A stretch of DNA of 63,432 bases, from NCBI GenBank assembly GCA_910585765.1, contig CAJUES010000015.1, positions 1-63,432 of the forward strand. Direction: 5' to 3'. The notes beneath the pieces were generated by a model, which searched no databases, had not been told where the DNA came from, and saw nothing but the letters and a program-made list of their open reading frames with translations. The translations under genes and the position numbers were made by a program. The stretch comes from an uncultured Lachnospiraceae bacterium (GTDB taxonomy: Bacteria > Bacillota > Clostridia > Lachnospirales > Lachnospiraceae). Each line of letters starts with the position of its first letter. Within the stretch, counting starts at the first letter, position 1. Below, piece after piece: positions 1 through 8,374 of this stretch.

Positions 1-186
1 CATTCCCTCCTTTGTCAGTGCTACTCCTGCCCGGCAGCGGCTGAAAATAGTTATTCCAGATTCCTTTTCCACTTCCTTGATTGCGCCGGAAAGACTTGGC
101 TGAGAAATATACAGTTCTTTTGCCGCCTCAGTAATAGAACCTCTTTCTGCAACGATTATCATATATTTTAATTGTTGTAATGTCAT
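1..186 (-). CDS. LysR-family transcriptional regulator, N-terminal part (cut by window edge)
   Basis: Only the first 62 codons are present; the rest lies beyond the window start. The translation begins MTLQQLKYMIIVAERGS and continues with ITEAAKELYISQPSLSGAIK, the winged helix-turn-helix that opens LysR-type regulators (the A-A-x-x-L-x-x-S-Q-P-S-L-S signature). The start ATG (184-186) has a GGAGG ribosome-binding site about 9 bases upstream. Family members bind DNA as dimers or tetramers and respond to a small-molecule ligand through a C-terminal domain that cannot be seen here, so the regulon is unknown. Codons are much more AT-rich than in the genes from rpe onward, which fits the accessory character of this edge. 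Confidence 0.9.
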   Translation of the reverse strand, partial: MTLQQLKYMIIVAERGSITEAAKELYISQPSLSGAIKEVEKESGITIFSRCRAGVALTKEGM

Positions 187-329
187 ATGCTTATCCTCCA
201 ACTATGAATCTAAAACATAAATTTTTATTTCAACTCTGCATCAAATACCGCAATAAGTACTTCCTCTTATTTCATACAAAGCCCTATTCAAATTTATTTT
301 AGCATACTCCATAAAAAAATAAGATATGA

Positions 330-356
330 ATAAACTATGTCTTAGCATAGCTTTAT
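330..356. promoter_or_regulatory. Candidate LysR-type operator dyad
   Basis: ATAAACTATG (330-339) and CATAGCTTTAT (346-356) form an inverted repeat with one unpaired base around a 6-base centre. It lies about 145 bases upstream of the LysR start. LysR regulators usually bind such interrupted dyads upstream of their own gene. The dyad is visible; its use as an operator is inferred. Confidence 0.35.
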
Positions 357-370
357 CCTATATCTCAACA

Positions 371-569
371 TAAGAAACTGTTCGGAAATTACCCATGACA
401 ATAACTTGCCTAAATGTCCATCTGCAACATCAGAAAATCTTGACATTTGATTTTCGCGTCTCGCAGACCGCTCCCTTCTTCCGTCCGGTCTGCTTTCCAC
501 TCAAGCGTGCCGTCTCAATGCCTTCTCTGGTGCAGATCAGAAACTTGTCCTTAGGAACTGTTCAGAAAT
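371..569. repeat. Pair of short direct repeats flanking a recombinase remnant
   Basis: TAAGAAACTGTTCGGAAAT (371-389) and TTAGGAACTGTTCAGAAAT (551-569) are near-identical 19-mers in the same orientation, bracketing the recombinase fragment. Related GAACTGTT cores recur at about 681, 775, 44870, 51266 and 55498. They look like ends of a small dispersed element. Confidence 0.5.
430..552 (-). pseudogene. Serine recombinase (resolvase-type) C-terminal remnant
   Basis: The minus strand encodes KDKFLICTREGIETARLSGK followed by QTGRKKGAVCETRKSNVKIF and a stop. This resembles the linker of resolvase-type serine recombinases, where R-E-G-I-x-x-A-x-x-x-G-K-x-x-G-R-K-K joins the catalytic domain to the DNA-binding tail. 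No start codon, catalytic domain or full helix-turn-helix is present, so this is decay, not a working gene. The longer plus-strand reading frame across the same bases (395-661) has no recognisable protein content. Confidence 0.5.
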
Positions 570-676
570 GGAGTAATTCTTTATATAATCCCCTCTTCCG
601 CATCCCTGCTTTTCTCTCTACATTCCTGAACCGCTGTTCATTTTATCCTAATCTCCTTTAAATTTTCTCAATCTAA

Positions 677-783
677 TAAGGAACTGTAGAAAAACTACGT
701 TTTTTGACGATTGCTTTGGCAATTTTACCTCGAAGAACTATCCTGCGCAAGTTGCATCGGTTATTTTCCTACAGTTCCTAAGT
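677..783. repeat. Small inverted-repeat element (about 105 bp)
   Basis: AGGAACTGTAG (679-689) is inverted as CTACAGTTCCT (769-779), with partial matching inward. The interior has no reading frame. The element sits directly downstream of rpe, so its transcript could fold and act as a 3' end. A palindromic repeat is visible; mobility or termination is inferred. The rest of 187-806 holds only the other items listed and AT-rich sequence. Confidence 0.5.
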
Positions 784-806
784 CTTTGGGGCTTCTTTCC
801 CAACAC

Positions 807-1454
807 TCACATGCGTTTTAAAAATTCCCCGACATTCGCCTCGATATCCCCCTGAAAGACTGCGGAGCCGGTGACGATCACGTTGGCTCCCGCGGCAAGG
901 TTCATCTCCAGATTGTCCAGCGTCACACCGCCGTCGATCTCCAGCTTCACATCGGGGTAGCTCTGGTCGATGATCCGACGGACTTCCTTGATCTTATCGG
1001 CACACTCAATGATGTACTTTTGACCGCCAAAGCCAGGGCGCACTGTCATCACGAGCACCATATCCACCAATTCCATATAGGGGAGCACTGCGCTGACAGG
1101 CGTCTCCGGATTGATGGCGATACCGGTCTTTGCGCCGAGTTCCCGGATCTTTGTCAACGTCTCAGGGATGCGCTCACATGCCTCCACATGTATGGTGATG
1201 CCATCTGCCCCCAGATGGATCAGCTCTTCGATATAGCGTTCCGGATCCGCCACCATCATATGCACATCCATAAAAAGCCCCGACCGCTTCCGCACGCTCG
1301 CAAGAACCGGCATTCCAAAGGATATGGAGGGCACAAATATCCCGTCCATAACATCGATGTGCAGATACGGAGCACCCGCTCTCTCCACGATTTCCACCTG
1401 TCTTCCAAGCTCCCAAAAGTCAGCTGCCAATATTGAGGGACATAGATAATTCAT
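807..1454 (-). CDS. rpe: Ribulose-phosphate 3-epimerase
   Basis: 215 aa, the usual length for Rpe. It interconverts ribulose 5-phosphate and xylulose 5-phosphate in the cytosolic pentose phosphate pathway. Family marks are visible: PSILAADF at the N-terminus, HIDVMDGIFVPSISFG (metal-binding His and Asp), DVHMMVADPERYI, MTVRPGFGGQKY, and EIDGGVTLDN near the C-terminus (the second catalytic Asp) before the phosphate-binding GSAVF. The gene starts one base after the rsgA stop, so the two are co-transcribed. The rsgA-rpe order behind a PASTA kinase and phosphatase is common in Firmicutes. The 3' side ends in the inverted-repeat element at 677-783. Confidence 0.97.
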   Translation of the reverse strand: MNYLCPSILAADFWELGRQVEIVERAGAPYLHIDVMDGIFVPSISFGMPVLASVRKRSGLFMDVHMMVADPERYIEELIHLGADGITIHVEACERIPETLTKIRELGAKTGIAINPETPVSAVLPYMELVDMVLVMTVRPGFGGQKYIIECADKIKEVRRIIDQSYPDVKLEIDGGVTLDNLEMNLAAGANVIVTGSAVFQGDIEANVGEFLKRM

Positions 1455-1455
1455 G

Positions 1456-2340
1456 TTAGTATTTCCTCTTTTCTTTCTCTTTTAATTCTTCGTAAAACAC
1501 AGCATAATTATCATACCGGATCCGGCTGATATGGCCTTCCGCCAACGCTTCACGCACTCCGCACACCGGTTCATGGATATGGGCGCATGGTGCAAACTTA
1601 CAGTTTACCTCATAAGGTTCAAACTCCGGATAAAAGTTGCTAAGATCCTCTTTCTGCATATCGAAAAGGGACAGTGAACTGAATCCCGGCGTGTCCATGA
1701 TGTACGTGTCGCCGGAGACTGCGATCAGTTCCGTATGCCTCGTTGTATGTTTTCCGCGCGCGATCTTCTCACTGATCTCCCCGATCTCCATCCTTTTATC
1801 CCCCTGCAGACAGTTCACAAGGGAGGACTTCCCCACACCGCTCGGTCCCGCGACCGCCGTGGTCTTCGCGCAAAGCGCCGCTGCCAGGGTATCGATACCC
1901 TCCCGCTGCGCTGCGCTCACAAACATTACCCGGCAGCCACTGTTTTCATAGATCCCGGCGATCTGATCCTTTTTTGCCGCATCCGCAATATCCTGCTTGT
2001 TGAAACATAAAATGCAGTCCAGCCCCTGCCTGCGCATCATGACCAGAAAACGGTCGAGCAGGTTGAAGTTCGGTTCCGGCTTCGCCATGGCAAAGATCAG
2101 CAATGCCTGGTCAATATTGGCGACCGCAGGACGTATGAGTTCACTCTTTCGCGGAAGGATCCGCATGATATTTCCCTCGCGGTCCCCCGCATGCGTGATC
2201 TCGATGTCAACATCATCGCCGACGAGCGGTTTGATCTTCTCTTTTCTGAATATTCCCTTCGCCTTGCACGCATATATCTGTCCGTCCGGGACATGGACAT
2301 AATAAAATCCTGCGATACCTTTAACAATCTTCCCCTGCAT
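1456..2340 (-). CDS. rsgA: Ribosome small subunit-dependent GTPase RsgA
   Basis: 294 aa, full length. RsgA is a late 30S assembly checkpoint GTPase. The order of motifs is the circular permutation typical of the family: an N-terminal OB fold (residues 1-70), then G4 NKQD (114-117), G1 GPSGVGKSS (165-173), G3 DTPGF (216-220), and a C-terminal zinc knuckle with C247, C252, H254 and C260. It ends one base before rpe. The 166 bases separating it from the kinase gene upstream hold no clear terminator, so the kinase-phosphatase-rsgA-rpe block may be one transcript. RsgA is a known substrate of PASTA kinases in some Firmicutes, which suits this neighbourhood. Confidence 0.97.
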   Translation of the reverse strand: MQGKIVKGIAGFYYVHVPDGQIYACKAKGIFRKEKIKPLVGDDVDIEITHAGDREGNIMRILPRKSELIRPAVANIDQALLIFAMAKPEPNFNLLDRFLVMMRRQGLDCILCFNKQDIADAAKKDQIAGIYENSGCRVMFVSAAQREGIDTLAAALCAKTTAVAGPSGVGKSSLVNCLQGDKRMEIGEISEKIARGKHTTRHTELIAVSGDTYIMDTPGFSSLSLFDMQKEDLSNFYPEFEPYEVNCKFAPCAHIHEPVCGVREALAEGHISRIRYDNYAVFYEELKEKEKRKY

Positions 2341-2506
2341 ACACTCTGCCCACTTCTATTTCACTTTTATAGCTCTTCTATTCCTTTTATTCTTCTTTTA
2401 TTCCTCTTTGATCCAGATCGTAAAGGGCACCCGACGAAATTTGCAAACTTATGTTTCAATCCTTATGCTGCCGTCAGTCAACAACGCCACCGTTTCCCCC
2501 GGCAAT

Positions 2507-5035
2507 CTATTTTTTCGTAAACTGTACATTCTGTCTGGTCTGCGTCGGCTGCGGGCTCACCTGTGTTGTCTGGTTTCCATCCGCATCTGTCACAAGCTCC
2601 TCCATATTCTTCAGGTAGGTGATGATCACGATCCCATAGGCTGTAGGACTTGTAAAGTTACTCAGATTGATGGCTACCGGAAAAGCCGTGACGTTCTGCG
2701 AGTACCACAATTGCTGGCTGCCGTCGGAGGTTGTGAGTATGACTTCCGCGTTTCCTCCGATGTAATCGTCAGGAGCCTCCACCATCAGATTACAGTCATA
2801 CGTCGCAACCTCGCTCCCGATGCTCACCTTTATGTCCACCGCAGTACCGACACTGACGTTTGTACCTGCCTCATAGCTCTGGTAACAGATCTGTCCCTCG
2901 GGATACTCCGAGTTGTAGGTTTCCTCGACCGTGTTCACCACCAGCCCTGCCGCCTCGAGCGTGCTGACTGCGGCGTCCTTTGAGTTGCCCAGCACCTCCG
3001 GCATGCGGACTTCCACATTGTCACCGCCCTTGCTCAAAACGATCGTCACTTCCGACTCGATCGGCGCTATGGTGTTTCCCTCCGGGGACTGTGAGATGAT
3101 CATCCCCTTGGCGTACTCCGTCGAGTACGCGTCCGTCTTCACGACCCGAAAGCCCTCCTTCGTCAGTGCCGCTGTCCCCTCTGCCTCCGACATTCCCTCG
3201 ACAGCAGGCACATTGATGCCATCCGCCCCCGCGCTGACTGTGAGCACGATCGTCGTATTCATAAGGATCTTATCGTCCGCGAGCACCGTCTGTCCATCCT
3301 CAAGCGCAGCGGATAGAACCTGATTCTTGGGATACTGTGTAGTCTCGATGAACGTAGTCCTGCATCCCAGCCCCACGGAATTCAATGCAGCCTTGACCTC
3401 TTCGATATCATGTCCCTCAAACTCCGGCATGACTGCCCGCTCTGCGCTCTCACCGCCGCCATTGCTGCCCTCACTCCGTGATGGCAGCCCGATCTGCCCA
3501 AAGATCCCCGTCGCCTGACCTACAAAATACAGCAGAATACAGCCGATCACCACCGCCGCGATCACTGTGAGCACCGTTGTCAGCCTCTCCGCCTTTGGAT
3601 TGTAATCGTACTCGTTCTTTCCCAGATTTTCCGGATATTCGTAATCGTCGTATATGTAGCCGCCATCGCGCACATTCTGCCGGTTGACAGTCTCCTGTGC
3701 GTAATCCTGCCCGTAGTAATCGTATTCCCTGTTTGATTTTGCCTTGTTCTTTTTTATTTCTTTTTTCTTTGCTTCTTTTTTCTTTGTTTTCTGAGCCGGC
3801 TTCTTCTCCGCCTTTTTTGATTTGGAGCCATTGCCGCTGTCGTCCGCCGCCCTGGAGGCCTTCTGCCGATTATTCCGCGCCGGCCGTTCCATGACATCCT
3901 CGCCATAGTAATCGTCTCCCTCATAATAAGGAGCCTCATAGGGATCAGCGCTCTCATAGTCATCGAAATTATTGTTTATCCTTCTGGAAGGCGCTGTTTT
4001 GAGCTGCTCCGGCATCGACTCAAGCTCCTCCTCATCCACATAAGTCTCCCTGCGCGGAACCCTGTCCTGCCACACGGTATCCAACACTGCCGGCATAGGG
4101 ATCGGTTCCGGGGCTGGCGGTGCAGCCTGACTGTTTGGCTGGAGAGTTGACGGCGCCGGAACGACCTTCGTCTTGCCCGCCTCGTCCTCCGTGTCCACCT
4201 GCGCGATCACAGCATCCGGATTGATCAGCGAATGCTTTAGATCCGCTATCATCTCCGCCATACTCTGATACCGTCTGTCAGGGCTTTTCTGCGTGCACTT
4301 CATGACAATGTTTTCCACGCTTTGCGGTATCTCAGGCACAAAATCACGCATCAGGGGCATAGGGTTTTGTATGTGCTTGATCGCAATGGCTACTGTCGTG
4401 TCCCCGTTGAACGGCACGCGCCCTGTGAGCATCTCAAAGATCGTGACACCCAGCGAATAAATATCGCTCTTCTCATCCGAAAAACCGCCCCTGGCCTGCT
4501 CTGGCGAGGTATAGTGGACCGACCCCATCACGTTGGATGTGATGGTGTTGCTCGACGCTGCTTTTGCGATGCCAAAATCCGTTACCTTCACTTTGCCTTC
4601 TTTGGATATGATGATATTCTGCGGCTTGATATCCCTATGTATGATATGATTGTTGTGCGCCGCCTCGATCCCCATTGCCACCTGGATCGCAATACTGATG
4701 GCTTCCCTGGTCGTGAGCCTTACCTTTTTCTCGATATATTTTTTGAGTGTGATGCCCTCCACCAGCTCCATCACGATATAGTGTACGCCTTCCTCCTCAC
4801 CGACATCATATACATTTACAATATTCGGATGCATGAGCCCCGCAGCAGCCTGCGCCTCCACCCGAAACTTTGACACAAAATTCCTGTTTTCTGAAAACTC
4901 CTGTTTTAACACCTTCACAGCGACAAACCGGTTCAGCTTTTGATCCTTTGCCTTATATACATCGGACATGCCACCAGTGCCGATCTTCTCGAGCACCTCA
5001 TAGCGGCCGCCTATCAGCATTCCCAACTTAATCAT
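2507..5035 (-). CDS. prkC: PASTA-domain Ser/Thr protein kinase (PrkC/PknB type)
   Basis: 842 aa from the ATG at 5033-5035, which has GGAGG 7 bases upstream; this start overlaps the phosphatase stop by 8 bases. The eukaryotic-type kinase domain (about 10-270) has the Gly loop GTGGMSDVY, Lys41, HRD at 133-135 and DFG at 153-155. An unusually long juxtamembrane stretch (about 280-480) follows, Pro- and acidic/Tyr-rich and then a Lys-rich patch (405-433). One transmembrane helix lies at about 485-512. Three PASTA repeats (about 535-745) face outward, where such kinases sense muropeptides or lipid II. A further C-terminal beta-rich region of about 95 aa follows. It phosphorylates division, wall and translation proteins and is opposed by the adjacent PP2C phosphatase. 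Confidence 0.95.
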   Translation of the reverse strand: MIKLGMLIGGRYEVLEKIGTGGMSDVYKAKDQKLNRFVAVKVLKQEFSENRNFVSKFRVEAQAAAGLMHPNIVNVYDVGEEEGVHYIVMELVEGITLKKYIEKKVRLTTREAISIAIQVAMGIEAAHNNHIIHRDIKPQNIIISKEGKVKVTDFGIAKAASSNTITSNVMGSVHYTSPEQARGGFSDEKSDIYSLGVTIFEMLTGRVPFNGDTTVAIAIKHIQNPMPLMRDFVPEIPQSVENIVMKCTQKSPDRRYQSMAEMIADLKHSLINPDAVIAQVDTEDEAGKTKVVPAPSTLQPNSQAAPPAPEPIPMPAVLDTVWQDRVPRRETYVDEEELESMPEQLKTAPSRRINNNFDDYESADPYEAPYYEGDDYYGEDVMERPARNNRQKASRAADDSGNGSKSKKAEKKPAQKTKKKEAKKKEIKKNKAKSNREYDYYGQDYAQETVNRQNVRDGGYIYDDYEYPENLGKNEYDYNPKAERLTTVLTVIAAVVIGCILLYFVGQATGIFGQIGLPSRSEGSNGGGESAERAVMPEFEGHDIEEVKAALNSVGLGCRTTFIETTQYPKNQVLSAALEDGQTVLADDKILMNTTIVLTVSAGADGINVPAVEGMSEAEGTAALTKEGFRVVKTDAYSTEYAKGMIISQSPEGNTIAPIESEVTIVLSKGGDNVEVRMPEVLGNSKDAAVSTLEAAGLVVNTVEETYNSEYPEGQICYQSYEAGTNVSVGTAVDIKVSIGSEVATYDCNLMVEAPDDYIGGNAEVILTTSDGSQQLWYSQNVTAFPVAINLSNFTSPTAYGIVIITYLKNMEELVTDADGNQTTQVSPQPTQTRQNVQFTKK

Positions 5036-5768
5036 TCTGACCTCCAAACGGTTCCACAAGAACCACAGCTATATTATCCCGCCCGCCATTCTCATTGGCA
5101 GCCTCGATCAGACGCTCTCCCGCCTGCTCCAAGCTGCCGCTGCCGGCAATAATCCTGTGTATCTCCTCATCCTTTAGCATATTGGTAAGTCCGTCTGTGC
5201 AGAGCAGCAGTTTTTCTGTCGTTCCGATGTGCACATCAAAAAAATCCACCAGGACATACTCTTTGACACCGACTGCCCTCGTGATGATATTTTTGTCCGG
5301 GTGGATCCTCGCGGCCTCCCTGTCAATGCCGCCCATGTCCACCATCTCCTCGACGAGCGAGTGATCCTTTGTGATCTGCGTAATAAAATCGTTGATGATA
5401 TACAGCCTGCTGTCGCCCACATTTGCCACTGTCAAATGATTTCCCTCAAAAGTGACTGCCACAAATGTAGTGCCCATCCCTTTGTATTTTCTGTCCTGTC
5501 TGGATATCTTGTTGATGTATGTGTTGGCATCGTCGATCGCCTTCTGCAGGATATTCTCCGGATCATGCTCGTCCGTATACTGCTCGATCACCGACACCGC
5601 CTTGTCCACCGCGTGCTTTGACGCATAGTCCCCCGCGTTATGTCCTCCCATACCATCCGCCACAATAAAAAGGTTTGGAAGGTTTCCCACCGGCTTGTCC
5701 GAAGTAAATAAATAGTCTTCGTTAATCTCCCTTCTCCTGCCAACATCCGTTATAGAAAATAACTTCAC
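5028..5768 (-). CDS. prpC: PP2C-family protein phosphatase (PrpC/Stp)
   Basis: 246 aa from a GTG at 5766-5768, chosen because GGAGGAG sits 5-8 bases upstream and the length then matches the family. Upstream in-frame codons would put that ribosome-binding site inside the protein. Motifs of PPM phosphatases are present: R-x-x-N-E-D near the N-terminus, IVADGMGGHNAGD (metal-binding Asp and Gly), GTTFVAV, NVGDSRLYII, and LCTDGLTNML with GGRDNIAVVLVE at the end. It removes phosphate from kinase substrates in the cytosol. The stop overlaps the kinase start, so synthesis of the two opposing enzymes is probably coupled. Confidence 0.95.
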   Translation of the reverse strand: MKLFSITDVGRRREINEDYLFTSDKPVGNLPNLFIVADGMGGHNAGDYASKHAVDKAVSVIEQYTDEHDPENILQKAIDDANTYINKISRQDRKYKGMGTTFVAVTFEGNHLTVANVGDSRLYIINDFITQITKDHSLVEEMVDMGGIDREAARIHPDKNIITRAVGVKEYVLVDFFDVHIGTTEKLLLCTDGLTNMLKDEEIHRIIAGSGSLEQAGERLIEAANENGGRDNIAVVLVEPFGGQND

Positions 5769-5869
5769 TTTTTCTCCTCCCATCAGTGAAAATCCGTGGC
5801 GTTCCCGCATCCGCACCGCTCCGAAAATCTCCACATTTCCTTATATATTAGCACATATGGCGTCTTAAT

Positions 5870-6919
5870 TCAAGAATCAACATTTGATTCGACAGACCAC
5901 CGCCGCAGCTGTCCGCACGCGCCGTCGATATCCCGCCCCATCTCCCTGCGGATCGTGGCGTTGATATGTCTCATCTCTAATTTTTTCTGGAAATTGAGAA
6001 TATCCTTTCGGTCGGACTCCACGAAATCGCGCTCTTTGATCGGATTGACGGGAATCAGGTTGACATGGCAAAAGCCAGGACAGTTCAGACCGCCCACGAG
6101 ACTGCACAGATGCTCGGCATCCTCATCCGTGTCGTTGACGCCGCCCACGAGACTGTACTCGAACGTGACGCGCCTGCCCGTCTGTCTGAAATAGTAAATG
6201 CAGGCATCGAGCACCTCGCTGATATCATACCGGTCGGCGATCGGCATCAGCTCCCGCCTCTTTGCCTGCGTGGAACCGTGAAGCGACAGCGCCAGTGTGA
6301 TCTGCAGTTTTTCGTCCGCAAGCCGTCTCATATTCTCCACGATGCCGCATGTGGAGACCGTGATATTTCGCTGGCTGATATTCAATCCGTTCTCATCGGT
6401 GATCCTATGTATGAAACGGAGCAGATTGTCGTAATTGTCGAGCGGCTCACCCGTTCCCATCACGACGACGTTGGACACGCGCTCCCCTGTGGTTTTCGAT
6501 ATGGCATAAATCTGGTCGAGCATCTCCGACGGCACAAGGTTCCTCTCCAGCCCGCCAAGTGTCGAGGCGCAGAACCGACAGCCCATACGGCAGCCGACCT
6601 GCGAGGAGATGCAGACGGAATTGCCGTGACGGTACTGCATCCACACGCTCTCGACAAGGCTGCCGTCCGACAGTTCAAACAAAAACTTTTTTGTCCCGTC
6701 AAGCCTGGAGGTCTGGACAGTCACTTCCCGCAAAGATGTGTACTCAAATCTATCGGACAGTTTTTCCTGCAGACTCTTTGGCAGATTTGTCATCTCGTCA
6801 TAGCTCCGCGCAAGCTTCACGTGCATCCACTCATACAGCTGCTTTGCGCGGTATGGCTTTTCGCCAAGCGCTGCGATCTCCGTCCTCAGTTCATCCAGTG
6901 ACATTGATTTTATATCCAT
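5870..6919 (-). CDS. rlmN: 23S rRNA (adenine2503-C2)/tRNA methyltransferase RlmN
   Basis: 349 aa from ATG 6917-6919, preceded by AGGAG. RlmN is a radical SAM enzyme that methylates C2 of A2503 in 23S rRNA and A37 of some tRNAs. The cluster motif is C110-x3-C114-x2-C117 (CRMGCRFC). The C-terminal catalytic Cys lies in DIDGACGQL, and GTGEPLDN marks SAM binding. The longer frame upstream would overlap rsmB and lacks its own ribosome-binding site. It follows rsmB by 19 bases and leads toward the phosphatase and kinase genes, an order (rsmB-rlmN-prpC-prkC) widely kept in Firmicutes. Confidence 0.96.
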   Translation of the reverse strand: MDIKSMSLDELRTEIAALGEKPYRAKQLYEWMHVKLARSYDEMTNLPKSLQEKLSDRFEYTSLREVTVQTSRLDGTKKFLFELSDGSLVESVWMQYRHGNSVCISSQVGCRMGCRFCASTLGGLERNLVPSEMLDQIYAISKTTGERVSNVVVMGTGEPLDNYDNLLRFIHRITDENGLNISQRNITVSTCGIVENMRRLADEKLQITLALSLHGSTQAKRRELMPIADRYDISEVLDACIYYFRQTGRRVTFEYSLVGGVNDTDEDAEHLCSLVGGLNCPGFCHVNLIPVNPIKERDFVESDRKDILNFQKKLEMRHINATIRREMGRDIDGACGQLRRWSVESNVDS

Positions 6920-6938
6920 ATGTATCTGTTCTCCTGTA

Positions 6939-8354
6939 TCAGCTCTCCGCACCGGCCTCAAACACGCTGATGAAAAATCCGTCCGCATCATGTACTCCGG
7001 GCAGCAGCTGCAGATATCCCTCCCTGGTCGTATCTGTGTGCAGACACTCCGGGAGTGTGCCGTCCAGCGACACCGGCATCAGTTTCATCTCGTCCTTGAG
7101 CCAGGCAAACTGTCTCTCGTTCTCATCCTGATTGATCGTGCAGGTGCAAAAAAGCAGCCGTCCTCCCGGCTTTAGATACGACACCGCCATCGCGAGGATC
7201 TGTCTTTGCAGCGCTTTGATCGCCTCGATCGCCTCAGGTGAGATATTGTATTTTATGTCGCGCTTTTTCCCGATCACCCCCAGCCCCGAGCACGGCACGT
7301 CGGCGATCACGATATCCGCCGTCCCGACAAGCGCCTCCTCTCTCTGCAGGGCATCACCCACCTGCGCAGATACGTTCTTTAGACCGCATCTGTCAAAGTT
7401 CTCTCTCATCAACCCGACTTTTCCGGCAGACACGTCCCTTGAGATGACAGCGTAATTCACACCGCACCTTTCCAGCAGATCTGCAGCGAGCATGGACTTT
7501 CCCCCCGGTGCCGCGCAGAGATCAAGCACCCGCACAGCCCTGTCCCCGCCGTTTGCCCCGATGCGCCCTGCATAGTCCGCAATGCCGACCGCCGCAACCG
7601 CAAGCATGGAGCTGACATCCTGCACCACAAAGGCACCGTTCTCATAATACGGCAGCCTCGTGAGATCATCCGTTCCCGACACCTTGTACGCGCAGGTCAT
7701 ATAATCATGCCTTTCCATCGTTCCGCCTTGCGCCGCGAGCGCCTCCTGCACAGCGCCCACAGCTGTCTCCATGTCAATCCCGGTCACTTCCGGCACATCG
7801 CGGAAGCGCACTGTCACCGGGTGCTCCTGCAGAAGCCCTGCGAGCACTGTCTCTGTCACCGTCTCCCCGAGCTGTGACGTCCACAGACCGACGATCCACT
7901 CCGGCATGGAATATTTCACAGACAGGCTGGTGTAGGTGATGCTGCCCTTACTGCGCGCAATGTTTCTGAGCACGCCGTTCACAAAACCCTTCAGCGTGGC
8001 AAAGCCCTTTTTCTGCGCAAGTTTCACCGCCTCGTTGCAGGCGGCGGCATCCGGCACTGCGTCCATATACAAGATCTGGTACACACCCATGCGCATGATC
8101 GCGCGTATGGGCTTTTTCATTTTATCAGTCTTTGTCCTGGCATGCAGATCGATCACATGATCGAGCTCGATCTGGCGCTCCAGCGTGCCCTCGTAGAGCC
8201 GTTTGATAAAAGACTTCTCCTGCTGAGAGAGGTAATTGTATTTGTTCAGCACATCCCGCACGATCACGTGTGAGTATGCGTTCTCTGTCAGGAGCATCTC
8301 CAGCACGAGCATGCGCTGGTTCACTTCCTGTGTCTTATCCTGATTCTGAGCCAT
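6939..8354 (-). CDS. rsmB: 16S rRNA (cytosine967-C5)-methyltransferase RsmB
   Basis: 471 aa. The N-terminal part (about 1-150) is a NusB-like RNA-binding fold. The C-terminal part is a Rossmann methyltransferase with the SAM motif LDLCAAPGGKS, the motif IV Cys in ADVPCSGLGVIGKK, and the catalytic Cys in FCTCTINQDENE. It methylates C967 of 16S rRNA. The gene lies between a zinc metallopeptidase (20 bases upstream) and rlmN in one operon. Nothing in the sequence is unusual for the family. Confidence 0.96.
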   Translation of the reverse strand: MAQNQDKTQEVNQRMLVLEMLLTENAYSHVIVRDVLNKYNYLSQQEKSFIKRLYEGTLERQIELDHVIDLHARTKTDKMKKPIRAIMRMGVYQILYMDAVPDAAACNEAVKLAQKKGFATLKGFVNGVLRNIARSKGSITYTSLSVKYSMPEWIVGLWTSQLGETVTETVLAGLLQEHPVTVRFRDVPEVTGIDMETAVGAVQEALAAQGGTMERHDYMTCAYKVSGTDDLTRLPYYENGAFVVQDVSSMLAVAAVGIADYAGRIGANGGDRAVRVLDLCAAPGGKSMLAADLLERCGVNYAVISRDVSAGKVGLMRENFDRCGLKNVSAQVGDALQREEALVGTADIVIADVPCSGLGVIGKKRDIKYNISPEAIEAIKALQRQILAMAVSYLKPGGRLLFCTCTINQDENERQFAWLKDEMKLMPVSLDGTLPECLHTDTTREGYLQLLPGVHDADGFFISVFEAGAES

Positions 8355-8374
8355 CGTTGATCTTCCTAAACCTT

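Noticed and set aside
395..661. 88-codon plus-strand frame in the accessory edge
   Set aside because: No ribosome-binding site or domain; it runs across the repeats and antisense to the recombinase remnant.
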